Assembly (NCBI GenBank): GCA_935421135.1
Contig: OW285192.1
Location: forward strand, 2,833,501-2,897,500
Reading direction: 5' to 3'
Length of the DNA stretch: 64,000 bases
Source of the DNA: Bugulina stolonifera
Taxonomy: Eukaryota > Bryozoa > Gymnolaemata > Cheilostomatida > Bugulidae
Shown: piece by piece, positions 55,301 to 63,593 of the stretch
Layout of the letters: every line of letters begins with the position of its first letter
How positions within the stretch are numbered: the stretch's first letter is position 1
Notes under the pieces: generated by a model
What the model saw: only the letters and a program-made list of their open reading frames with translations
The model's database searches: none
Told to the model about the DNA's origin: nothing
Program-made: the position numbers and the translations under genes

Positions 55301-58300
55301 GCCAATCTAACTTCTGTACTCTCCCAGGTGTCAACAATCAGTATATAGATGTCATACTGACAAATAATTGTGTCAAGAATCTGATATCATACCGATGTGA
55401 CTGATTGACCTAAGAAAAATGATGACATCATCTAGGGAATTGCAAGACCATTTCGAATGGGTGCAACATGACATAATATTTGACGTAAATGCCACTCAGA
55501 TGGCTGCTGACAACTCAGGGTACTGTGGAAGTACCTAACCTTCACTTATAACCTGGAATTAAACCATGACATTGAAAACTGCAGTTTCACAGCTGCCAAC
55601 CACCGGCTGTAAAATTCTCAACAAATTTCAGGAAGCGACAAAAATTCGCCAAAATTTAAAATGGAGTAGAGTCGTCTGCCGCTATTTGGATCACATCACA
55701 AGCACAATGTAACATGATTATCAATGTGATGGCAGAGAGAAAAGGTGCATGAACATTGATGGCTTGCTGCCGGCTCAATCTAGTTTAGCAGCTCATTGGT
55801 AAAATGATTTCTATTTGAATAACTACCACTTACCGAGTAACCAGGGCAACGATAGTATACGTAATCCAGCACCATAGATTAGGTGAAGGCGTGAAGGCAG
55901 TGACTATGCTAACAGGAAACCTTTTGAAGCAGTTGCTTTATCTAGTATTAAGCGGGTCCCCTTTGGGGAGGTGGGTTGAACTTGGAAGTACTGTAAATCC
56001 AAGTCAACCCATGGGAGAGCCGAAGAACGGCGTTGCCAATCTAACTTCTGTACTCTCCCAGGTGTCAACAATCAGTATATAGATGTCACACTGACAAATA
56101 ATTGTGTCAAGAATCTGATATCATACTGATGTGACTGATAGACCTAAGAGAAATGATGACATCATCTAGGGAAATGCAAGACCATTTCGAATGGGTGCAA
56201 CATGACATAATATTTGACGTAAATGCCACTCAGATGGCTGCTGACAACTCAGGGTACTGTGGAAGTACCTAACCTTCACTTATAAGCTGGAATTAAACCA
56301 TGACATTGAAATCTGCACTTTCAGAGTTGCCAACCAATGCCTTTAAAATTCTCACCAAATTTCAGGAAGCGACAAAAAGTTCGCCAAAATTTAAAATGGA
56401 GTAGAGTCGTCTGCCGCTATATAGATCACATCACAAGCACAATGTAACATGATTATCAATGTGATGGCAGAGAGAAAAGGTGCATGAACATTGATGGCTT
56501 GCTGCCGGCTCAATCTATTTTAGCGGCTCATTGGTAAAATGATTTCTATTTGAATAACTACCACTTACCGAGTAACCAGGGCAACGATAGTATACGTAAT
56601 CCAGCACCATAGATTAGGTGAAGGCGTGAAGGCAGTGACTATGCTAACGGGCAACCTTTTGAAGCAGTTGCTTTATTTAGTATTAAGCGGGTCCCTTTTG
56701 GGGAGGTGGGTTGAACTTGGAAGTACTGTAATTCCAAGTCAACCCATGGGAGAGCCGAAGAACGGCGGTGCCAATCTAACTTCTGTACTCTCCCAGGTGT
56801 CAACAATCAGTATATAGATGTCATACTGACAAATAATTGTGTCAAGAATCTGATATCATACTGATGTGACTGGTAGACCTAAGAAAAATGATGACATCAT
56901 CTAGGGAAATGCAAGACCATTTCGAATGGGTGCAACATGACATAATATTTGACGTAAATGCCACTCAGATGGCTGCTGACAGCTCAGGGTACTGTGGAAG
57001 TACCTAACCTTCACTTATAAGCTAGAATTAAACCATGACATTGAAAACTGCAGTTTCACAGCTGCCAACCACCGGCTGTAAAATTCTCAACAAATTTCAG
57101 GAAGCGACAAAAAGTTCGCCAAAATTTAAAATGGAGTAGAATCGTCTGCCGCTATATGGATCACATCACAAGCACAATGTAACATGATTATCAATGTGAT
57201 GGCAGAGAGAAAAGGTGCATGAACATTGATGGCTTGCTGCCGGCTCAATCTATTTTAGCGGCTGATTGGTAATATGATTTCTATTTGAATAACTACCACT
57301 TACCGAGTAACCAGGGCAATGATAGTATTCGTAATCCAGCACCATAGATTAGGTGAAGGCGTGAAGGCAGTGACTATGCTAACAGGAAACCTTTTGAAGC
57401 AGTTGCTTTATTTAGTATTAACCGGGTCCCCTTTGGGGAGGTGGGTTGAACTTGGAAGTACTGCAAATCCAAGTCAACCCATGGGAGAGCCGAAGAACGG
57501 CGGTGCCAATCTAACTTCTGTACTCTACCAGGTGTCAACAATCAGTACATAGATGTCACACTGACAAATGATTGTGTCAAGAATCTGATATCATACTGAT
57601 GTGACTGATAGACCTAAGAAAAATGATGACATCATCTAGGGAAATGCAAGACCATTTCGAATGGGTGCAACATGACATAATATTTGACGTAAATGCCACT
57701 CAGATGGCTGCTGACAACTCAGGGTACCGTGGAAGTACCTAACCTTCACTTATAAGCTGGAATTAAACCATGACATTGAAATCTGCACTTTCAGAGTTGC
57801 CAACCAATGCCTTTAAAATTCTCACCAAATTTCAGGAAGCGACAAAGAGTTCGCCAAAATTTAAAATGGAGTAGAGTCGTCTGCCGCTATATGGATCACA
57901 TCACAAGCACAATGTAACATGATTATCAATGTGATGGCAGAGAGAAAAGGTGCATGAACATTGATGGCTTGCTGCCGGCTCAATCTATTTTAGCGGCTCA
58001 TTGGTAAAATGATTTCTATTTGAATAACTACCACTTACCGAGTAACCAGGGCAACGATAGTATACGTAATCCAGCACCATAGATTAGGTGAAGGCGTGAA
58101 GGCAGTGACTATGCTAACGGGCAACCTTTTGAAGCAGTTGCTTTATTTAGTATTAAGCGGGTCCCTTTTGGGGAGGTGGGTTGAACTTGGAAGTACTGTA
58201 ATTCCAAGTCAACCCATGGGAGAGCCGAAGAACGGCGGTGCCAATCTAACTTCTGTACTCTCCCAGGTGTCAACAATCAGTATATAGATGTCATACTGAC

Positions 58301-60300
58301 AAATAATTGTGTCAAGAATCTGATATCATACTGATGTGACTGGTAGACCTAAGAAAAATGATGACATCATCTAGGGAAATGCAAGACCATTTCGAATGGG
58401 TGCAACATGACATAATATTTGACGTAAATGCCACTCAGATGGCTGCTGACAGCTCAGGGTACTGTGGAAGTACCTAACCTTCACTTATAAGCTAGAATTA
58501 AACCATGACATTGAAAACTGCAGTTTCACAGCTGCCAACCACCGGCTGTAAAATTCTCAACAAATTTCAGGAAGCGACAAAAAGTTCGCCAAAATTTAAA
58601 ATGGAGTAGAGTCGTCTGCCGCTATTTGGATCACATCACAAGCACAATGTAACATGATTATCAATGTGATGGCAGAGAGAAAAGGTGCATGAACATTGAT
58701 GGCTTGCTGCCGGCTCAATCTATTTTAGCGGCTCATTGGTAAAATTATTTCTATTTGAATAACTACCACTTACCGAGTAACCAGGGCAACGATAGTATAC
58801 GTAATCCAGCACCACAGATTAGGTGAAGGCGTGAAGGCAGTGACTATGCTAACAGGAAACCTTTTGAAGCAGTTGCTTTATTTAGTATTAAGCGGGTCCC
58901 CTTTGGGGAGGTGGGTTGAACTTGGAAGTACTGCGAATCCAAGTCAACCCATGGGAGAGCCGAAGAACGGCGGTGCCAATCTAACTTCTGTACTCTACCA
59001 GGTGTCAACAATCAGTATATAGATGTCACACTGACAAATGATTGTGTCAAGAATCTGATATCATACTGATGTGACTGATAGACCTAAGAAAAATGATGAC
59101 ATCATCTAGGGAAATGCAAGACCATTTCGAATGGGTGCAACATGACATAATATTTGACGTAAATGCCACTCAGATGGCTGCTGACAACTCAGGGTACTGT
59201 GGAAGTACCTAACCTTCACTTATAAGCTGGAATTAAACCATGACATTGAAAACTGCAGTTTCACAGCTGCCAACCACCGGCTGTAAAATTCTCAACAAAT
59301 TTCAGGAAGCGACAAAAAGTTCGCCAAAATTTAAAATGGAGTAGAGTCGTCTGCCGCTATTTGGATCACATCACAAGCACAATGTAACATGATTATCAAT
59401 GTGATGGCAGAGAGAAAAGGTGCATGAACATTGATGGCTTGCTGCCGGCTCAATCTATTTTAGCGGCTCATTGGTAAAATGATTTCTATTTGAATAACTG
59501 CCACTTACCGAGTAACCAGGGCAACGATAGTATACGTAATCCAGCACCACAGATTAGGTGAAGGCGTGAAGGCAGTGACTATGCTAACAGGAAACCTTTT
59601 GAAGCAGTTGCTTTATTTAGTATTAAGCGGGTCCCCTTTGGGGAGGTGGGTTGAACTTGGAAGTAATGTAATTCCAAGGCAACCCATGGGAGAGCCGAAG
59701 AACGGCGGTGCCAATCTAACTTCTGTACTCTCCCAGGTGTCAACAATCAGTATATAGATGTCATACTGACAAATAATTGTGTCAAGAATATGATATCATA
59801 CTGATGTGACTGATAGACCTAAGAAAAATGATGACATCATCTAGGGAAATGCAAGACCATTTCGAATGGGTGCAACATGACATAATATTTGACGTAAATG
59901 CCACTCAGATGGCTGCTGACAACTCAGGGTACTGTGGAAGTACCTAACCTTCACTTATAAGCTGGAATTAAACCATGACATTGAAAACTGCAGTTTCACA
60001 GCTGCCAACCACCGGCTGTAAAATTCTCAACAAATTTCAGGAAGCGTCGAAAAGTTCGCCAAAATTTAAAATGGAGTAGAGTCGTCTGCCGCTATTTGGA
60101 TCACATCACAAGCACAATGTAACATGATTATCAATGTGATGGCAGAGAGAAAAGGTGCATGAACATTGATGGCTTGCTGCCTGCTCAATCTATTTTAGCG
60201 GCTCATTGGTAAAATAATTTCTATTTGAAGAACTACCGCTTAACGAGTAACCAGGGCAACGATAGTATACGTAATCCAGTACCATAGATTAGGTGAAGGC
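43398..60300. repeat. Satellite block D: mixed block with a 6-monomer higher-order repeat
   Basis: Monomers start at 43398, 44133, 44867, 45602, 46337, 47072, 47807, 48542, 49277, 50012, 50747, 51482, 52217, 52952, 53687, 54422, 55157, 55891, 56626, 57361, 58096, 58831 and 59566. The monomer preceded by GGCAATGATAG and ending CAGTACATAG occurs at 46337, 52952 and 57361. From 52952 onward its followers repeat in the same order with a 4409-bp period (six monomers less one base). Monomers 44133-45602 match 55157-56626: both sets carry the same 1-bp deletion giving ACAAAAATTCG (about 44618 and 55643) and the same TATATAGATC change. Between them, 50012-52216 contains two copies of a 1470-bp dimer. 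Confidence 0.86.
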
Positions 60301-60773
60301 GTGAACGCAGTGTCTATGCTAACAGGAAACCTTTTGAAGCAGTTGATTTATTTAGTATTAAGCGGGTCCCCTTTGGGGAGGTGGGTTGAACTTTGAAGTA
60401 CTGTAAATCCAAGTCAACCCATGGGACAGCCGAAGAACGGCGGTGCCAATCTAACTTCTGTACTCTCCCAAGTGTCAACAATCAGTACATAGATGTCATA
60501 CTGACAAATAATTGTGTCAAGAATCTGTTATCATACTGATGTGACTGATAGACTTAAGAAAAATGATGACATCATCTAGGGAAATGCAAGATCATTTCGA
60601 ATGGGTGCAACATGACATAATGTTTGACGTGAATGCCACTCAGATGGCTGCTGAAAACTCAGGGTCCTGTGGAAGTACCTAACCTTCACTTATAAGCTGG
60701 AATTAAACCATGACATTGAAAACTGCAGTTTCACAGTTGTCAACCAATGCCTTTAAAATTCTTAACCAATTTC
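60301..60773. repeat. Degenerate terminal satellite monomer (partial)
   Basis: This is the last recognisable monomer and it is much more diverged than any inner one. Scattered private changes include GTGAACGCAGTGTC at the start, TTGAACTTTGAAG, GGGACAGCC, CTCCCAAGTG, ATCTGTTATC, GACTTAAG, AAGATCATTTC and TAATGTTTGACGTGAATG. The junction just before it (60181-60290) is already decaying: CTGCTCAATC, AAAATAATTTC, TTGAAGAACTACCGCTTAACG. Its recurrent frame is broken by TTTGAAGTACTG. After about 60773 the sequence jumps back to the stem-loop 2 region instead of completing the monomer. Confidence 0.92.
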
Positions 60774-60999
60774 AGGGTACCGTTGAAGTACCTAACCTTC
60801 AGCTATAACCTGGAATTCAACCATCATATTGAAAACTGCAGTTTCACAGATGCCAACCAATGCCTTTAAAAATCTCAACAAATTTCAGGGTACCGTGGAA
60901 GTACCTAACCTTCACCTATAACCTGGAATTCAACCATCATATTGAAAACTGCAGTTTCACAGATGCCAACCAATGCCTTTAAAATTCTCAACAAATTTT
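60661..60999. repeat. Three 113-bp sub-repeats at the array edge
   Basis: The segment beginning AGGGTAC/AGGGTCC, at the left arm of stem-loop 2, starts at 60661, 60774 and 60887, giving a 113-bp period. Each copy runs through CTGCAGTTTCACAG and CCAATGCCTTTAAAA to the AATTTCAGG / AATTTTAGCC stretch. Copies 2 and 3 share changes not seen elsewhere (GGAATTCAACCATCATATTG and CACAGATGCC) and so arose from each other. The ends coincide with a TCAGG shared by offset about +360 (CTCAGGGTAC) and about +475 (TTTCAGGAAG) of the normal monomer, consistent with duplication through short homology. Confidence 0.9.
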
Positions 61000-61150
61000 A
61001 GCCAGTGACAAAAAGTCCGCCAAGTTTTAAAACGGATAACAGTCGGGTAAGGATTGAATTACATGAATGTGCTGGGATTGTATGGCTGTGAGAAATTACT
61101 TAGGCTCACTCCATAGTGCAATAGATAGGTTACACGTAGATGACCAACAG
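61000..61150. repeat. Fading satellite tail and junction to unique sequence
   Basis: The stretch GTGACAAAAAGTCCGCCAAG (from about 61005) and the following TTTTAAAACGGATAACAGTCG still align with the GCGACAAAAAGTTCGCC..GAGTAGAGTCG part of the monomer. Similarity is lost at about 61045-61050. From there to 61150 I see only unique sequence, with no gene or motif. Confidence 0.75.
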
Positions 61151-61597
61151 CTATATTTGTAAATCTGACCAATTTTGGACCGTGAGGCTAAACTTCTCTA
61201 TGGTCCACTCTTCCAAGTATGCAGGTGGGGCTTCGTCAAAGGCTTTCGCCATGAGTCTGTGGATGAGGGTGGCATAACTTCTAAGCGAGGCGTGAGCATC
61301 TTGTCTGAGGGAAGATAACTTCCATCGGGCCTCTCGGGCTGTCATCCCGTATCGGTCCCGAAGCAGTGCGATTATCTCACTGACTGTGTTGGGTCGTCCA
61401 CACTCTGGTGTGGATCCTTGTAATGCGGCTCTTCGACGTATGAGAAGTGCTCTTGGGTTCCAGTCACATCGGTCGGCCATAGTGCAGAATTTCTCTATGA
61501 AGAGCTTTCGGTCCTGCCGTCCATCATATGTGAGCGTATTTGGGTCCTGTCCTGTCTGGTACATCACCTGCTGAAGCAGGTCCTTTAGTTGGTTCAT
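61151..61597 (-). pseudogene. gag: Truncated Ty3/Gypsy-type retrotransposon gag (capsid region)
   Basis: A 148-codon minus-strand frame starts with ATG at 61597 and ends at TAG at 61151. Its layout matches the retrotransposon gag (capsid) family. There is an N-terminal FIEKFCTMADRCDWNPRA segment (residues about 33-50), then an aliphatic/arginine helix and QGSTP. EIIALLRDRYG follows at about 74-84 (compare the family's L..L..RFG), then KLSSLRQDAHASLRSYATLI, equivalent to the family's L..R.Q...ES...YA..I. The C-terminal part ends soon after EEWTIEKFSLTV. Family Gag proteins normally continue past this point, often to a zinc knuckle and then pol, neither of which is present. The frame reads toward the satellite and stops about 100 bp from the last satellite-like bases, so it is probably a fragment. 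No LTR, primer-binding site or target duplication was recognised. The family call is fairly firm; whether it is active is very doubtful. Confidence 0.72.
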
Positions 61598-61830
61598 GCG
61601 GTTAGTTCGGTCTTAGTAGTAGATAAGTTGAGTTTCAGTTTGTAGACCGGGTCGGCCTAATATTACGTACTGAGTACTGTCAATCTGTTCTGGATCCGTG
61701 GTCGGTCTACTGTCTACTGTCATTGTGTACTTACTGTTAATGCTTAATGTTCATCTGTTATCAGTCTATTATATTTTATTGTTGGCTCTCGTCAATAATG
61801 CTTGCCTCTCCTCCCTTTTTTGCTTCTCAT

Positions 61831-61849
61831 ATTTATTTATTTATTTATT
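61831..61849. repeat. (ATTT)n microsatellite, nearly five units
   Basis: ATTT is repeated four times followed by ATT, inside a pyrimidine-rich tract. This is simple-sequence repeat only. Confidence 0.9.
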
Positions 61850-61941
61850 CTCTCCTATACGTTGTGCATGATTTATATTTATATATGTGGTCTACAAGTT
61901 GCTTTTAACAAAATGTTATCTGTACACCTTTAGAAAACCCC

Positions 61942-61947
61942 AATAAA
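61942..61947 (+). promoter_or_regulatory. AATAAA, possible polyadenylation signal
   Basis: A canonical AATAAA lies within AT-rich DNA. No upstream plus-strand gene that would use it was identified, so chance occurrence is likely in such base composition. Confidence 0.15.
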
Positions 61948-62369
61948 TAATGTAAATGTAACTACATTCTATATTATAATTGTATAAATGTGCAGTCTTA
62001 TTGTTAATATACTCTATTACATTTCATTACCTAGTAATTGCTCATTATACTAAACATGCATGTAATAAGCTAGTATCTAAATAATTTGTCTATGATAATG
62101 AGATTGTTGTCCATGTCTGACTCTAATGCATAATTAGGGTCCTTTGTGTTGAAATTGCCTCAGCTACCAGCAGTTGCTGGCTTGTCACAATATATATTGG
62201 TGTGCTTGTTATGCTAAACTGTTCTTCAACTACCAATCTCGCCCGTATGCTCATTCTTGTGTCTACATCCTAGTATCAAAATTACGTGACTAATACTATG
62301 AAAACAAATATCTATTTTCATCACATGACATACATGTACTTCCCCGGCACTACTGTTCCCTGACCCCAG

Positions 62370-62473
62370 GGAACAAAAGAAAAACTAAGGACTACCATCC
62401 TGATACAACTAAGAGCCGCCTGAAGGACGCAAATAGAGCAGGATTCCGAACATATAAATACGGCCTCCCTACT
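62370..62473 (+). CDS. Candidate exon 1 of an unrecognised gene
   Basis: The acceptor is strong: TGTTCCCTGACCCCAG ends at 62369 and has a good pyrimidine tract. Reading from 62372 gives an open, basic, lysine/arginine-rich frame that includes KDYHPDTTKSRLKDANRAGF. It remains open to 62544, where a strong GTAAGA donor follows, so two ends are possible: 62473 (weak donor GTAAAA) or 62544. Only the shorter end keeps phase with the next candidate exon; the longer one would create an immediate stop at 62624. Frame length alone is not significant, and the support is the combination of splice signals and composition. No protein family was recognised. The true first exon and start codon were not found. 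Confidence 0.35.
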
Positions 62474-62623
62474 GTAAAAAATCATATTCAGTACAATATA
62501 TACAAGAAACATGGTGCCACAACCTATGTTTTCAAAACATATTGGTAAGAGTTCAATATGAGTGTTGCAAGGAAAAAAGGACTTGTTTAAATTGTTATGA
62601 GAGTTTGTTGTGTTCTAGTGCAG

Positions 62624-62759
62624 AAGAAGGAATCTTCCTTGGGCCCCAAAACAGCAGTTTCGGTGCCGCTGGTGTACCCGGGGAATCCCAACGACAGAGG
62701 CAACTGGACAGGTGCCCGGGATGCTATTCTTCTTAACAAGCCTCTCGACCTACCTACTG
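62624..62759 (+). CDS. Candidate exon 2 of an unrecognised gene
   Basis: The acceptor TTGTTGTGTTCTAGTGCAG ends at 62623, and a near-perfect donor GTAAGT begins at 62760. The favoured frame starts in phase at 62624 with codons for KKESSLGPKTAVSV and continues through VYPGNPNDRGNWTGARDAIL to LDLPT. It is hydrophilic, with proline/glycine turns. All three frames are open over most of the stretch, and one has a stop at 62734. A second AG at 62618 and a NAGNAG run at the acceptor leave the exact start uncertain. The exon ends one base into a codon. The favoured frame was chosen on composition and phase; the family is unknown. Confidence 0.4.
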
Positions 62760-62976
62760 GTAAGTTCATCTACATGTACATGTGTATAAATGAGTATAAT
62801 CATGCCTGCGTGCAATTTGTACAATAAGTAAATAGTAAATCCAATACACTCAACTATATTAATATAATGTATGTATTATAACTCGTACGTGCTGAGATTG
62901 ATCAAGCCACCGAGCAAAACCTATCAAAAGAACTAACAGCAACCCACACTTGACTCTCTCAAAAACAATTGGGAAG

Positions 62977-63093
62977 TAGTCAAGGGTCTCCTGGACAATT
63001 CCTTCAACGAGTGGGGAAGCCTGGTGCGAGTGTGTAGACCAGGGCTCCTCAACATCATCTATTGTACACTCCATCCCAATGCCGAGGGAACTC
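62977..63093 (+). CDS. Candidate exon 3 of an unrecognised gene
   Basis: The donor GTGAGT at 63094 is excellent. The frame reads VKGLLDNSFNEWGSLVRV, then RPGLLNIIYCTLHPNAEGT, and looks like ordinary globular protein. Upstream the same frame is open back to 62940, where CTAACAG offers a better-looking acceptor, but that start would not be in phase with candidate exon 2. Starting at 62977, after the weaker GGGAAG, keeps phase. The join to the next block (leftover C plus CA, giving proline) is in phase in either case. The frame is fairly likely to be coding; the 5' border is uncertain. Confidence 0.45.
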
Positions 63094-63386
63094 GTGAGTA
63101 ACCTATTTTATTGTGTATCATAGTAATTCCCAGAATAATGACAAACCCTAGTCAATGTATATATCTCTTCTCACTAGCCTATTTGATGCCTATCTAATTT
63201 CTCTCGTGACAAATTGGATCGCCCTAGAGGTTGAAGTCGTAACTCCAACAGTGTAAGCAATATTTTCATTTTTATATTATATTATCATCTGTATACCGAA
63301 CCTTACTGACATTTGACATATTGTAGTTGTATATTATAAAGTAGTAATGTAAACGTAAACGTTGATAAATGCCAATCAATCCATAG
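63094..63386 (+). other. Putative intron with AT-rich interior
   Basis: It begins GTGAGT and ends AATCAATCCATAG. At 293 bp it is a plausible intron. A frame at about 63180-63255, following TTCTCACTAG and ending at a GTAAGC, looks slightly exon-like, but it cannot be joined in phase to either neighbour. I leave it as intronic. Confidence 0.4.
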
Positions 63387-63538
63387 CATCCGAACCACCC
63401 TATAAAGGTGACCAATGCACTCAAGACCTGACTGACCTATTAGATATCATAAGGGAGCACGCTAATGAAACAATGAAAGATCCAACTTCCAATCACAAGG
63501 CAGTTCACGGTCTAAACCGGGGTTGCCACAACAAGTGA
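63387..63538 (+). CDS. Candidate exon 4 with stop codon (unrecognised gene)
   Basis: The exon begins after CCATAG. In phase with exon 3 it reads PSEPPYKGDQCTQDLTDLLD, then IIREHANETMKD and AVHGLNRGCHNK, and ends at TGA 63536-63538. The first two-thirds has protein-like composition with an amphipathic helix (LTDLLDIIREHANETMK). From 63516 a different frame, one base forward, is open and continues as the acidic reading frame described next. The TGA may therefore be the natural end of this gene, or the two frames may belong together with one extra base (for example in the AAA at 63514-63516) or an unseen splice. Confidence 0.42.
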
Positions 63539-63593
63539 TGAACAGACAACTCCATGCAGTAAGGCAAGTTTATACCCGTATTTTAGACAGGCC

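Larger units (their letters stand above)
1..60773. repeat. 735-bp tandem satellite array, 82 full monomers plus a decayed one
   Basis: The same 735-bp unit repeats head to tail with no interruption. Taking the GTG at position 7 as monomer start, 82 complete monomers fit between 7 and 60300. The total departs from 82 x 735 by 24 bases, which is explained by three 8-bp insertions, three 1-bp insertions and three 1-bp deletions. The array begins outside the window. Monomers differ at a limited set of recurring sites, for example the pyrimidine run before GGGGAGG (TCCCTTTT or TCCCCTTT) and two versions of the segment at monomer offset about 420-475. This is the pattern of a satellite homogenised by unequal crossover and conversion. 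A 63-codon frame (58 from its ATG) recurs in most units but looks like a by-product. No function is known; a centromeric or heterochromatic location is only an inference from size and homogeneity. Confidence 0.98.
61598..62369. other. AT-rich intergenic stretch
   Basis: No convincing coding frame is visible on either strand. The region holds pyrimidine runs (CTCTCCTCCCTTTTTTGC near 61806), short AT repeats and stop codons in all frames. The first 100-150 bases upstream of the gag ATG may be its 5' leader, but no LTR end could be placed. A repeated CTACTGT lies near 61708-61722. Confidence 0.6.

Noticed and set aside
1..60773. rDNA, 5S, histone, snRNA or spliced-leader tandem gene array
   Set aside because: None of the conserved sequence blocks of these genes was recognised in the monomer: no 5S internal promoter, no Sm-type site in a snRNA context, no histone frame. 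The stem-loop is longer than the histone mRNA 3' hairpin and has a different sequence.
1..60773. CRISPR array or bacterial repeat
   Set aside because: The repeat is 735 bp with no unique spacers, and the flank has eukaryotic splice and gag features.
61386..61574. Plus-strand 62-codon frame
   Set aside because: It lies entirely opposite the gag frame, whose family resemblance is clear, so this is its shadow.
61598..61900. LTR and primer-binding site of the gag element
   Set aside because: No TG..CA bounded direct repeat, no tRNA-complementary site next to it and no target-site duplication could be identified.
62321..62769. Minus-strand frames at 62321-62512 and 62587-62769
   Set aside because: Both lie opposite the candidate exons, have no recognisable domain or splice context on their own strand, and are short enough to be chance.
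62859..63074. Minus-strand 71-codon frame
   Set aside because: It is antisense to candidate exon 3, which has an excellent donor and better composition. It has no known motif.
63180..63255. Extra exon between candidate exons 3 and 4
   Set aside because: It has an acceptor-like TTCTCACTAG and a GTAAGC, but its open frame cannot be joined in phase to exon 3 or exon 4.
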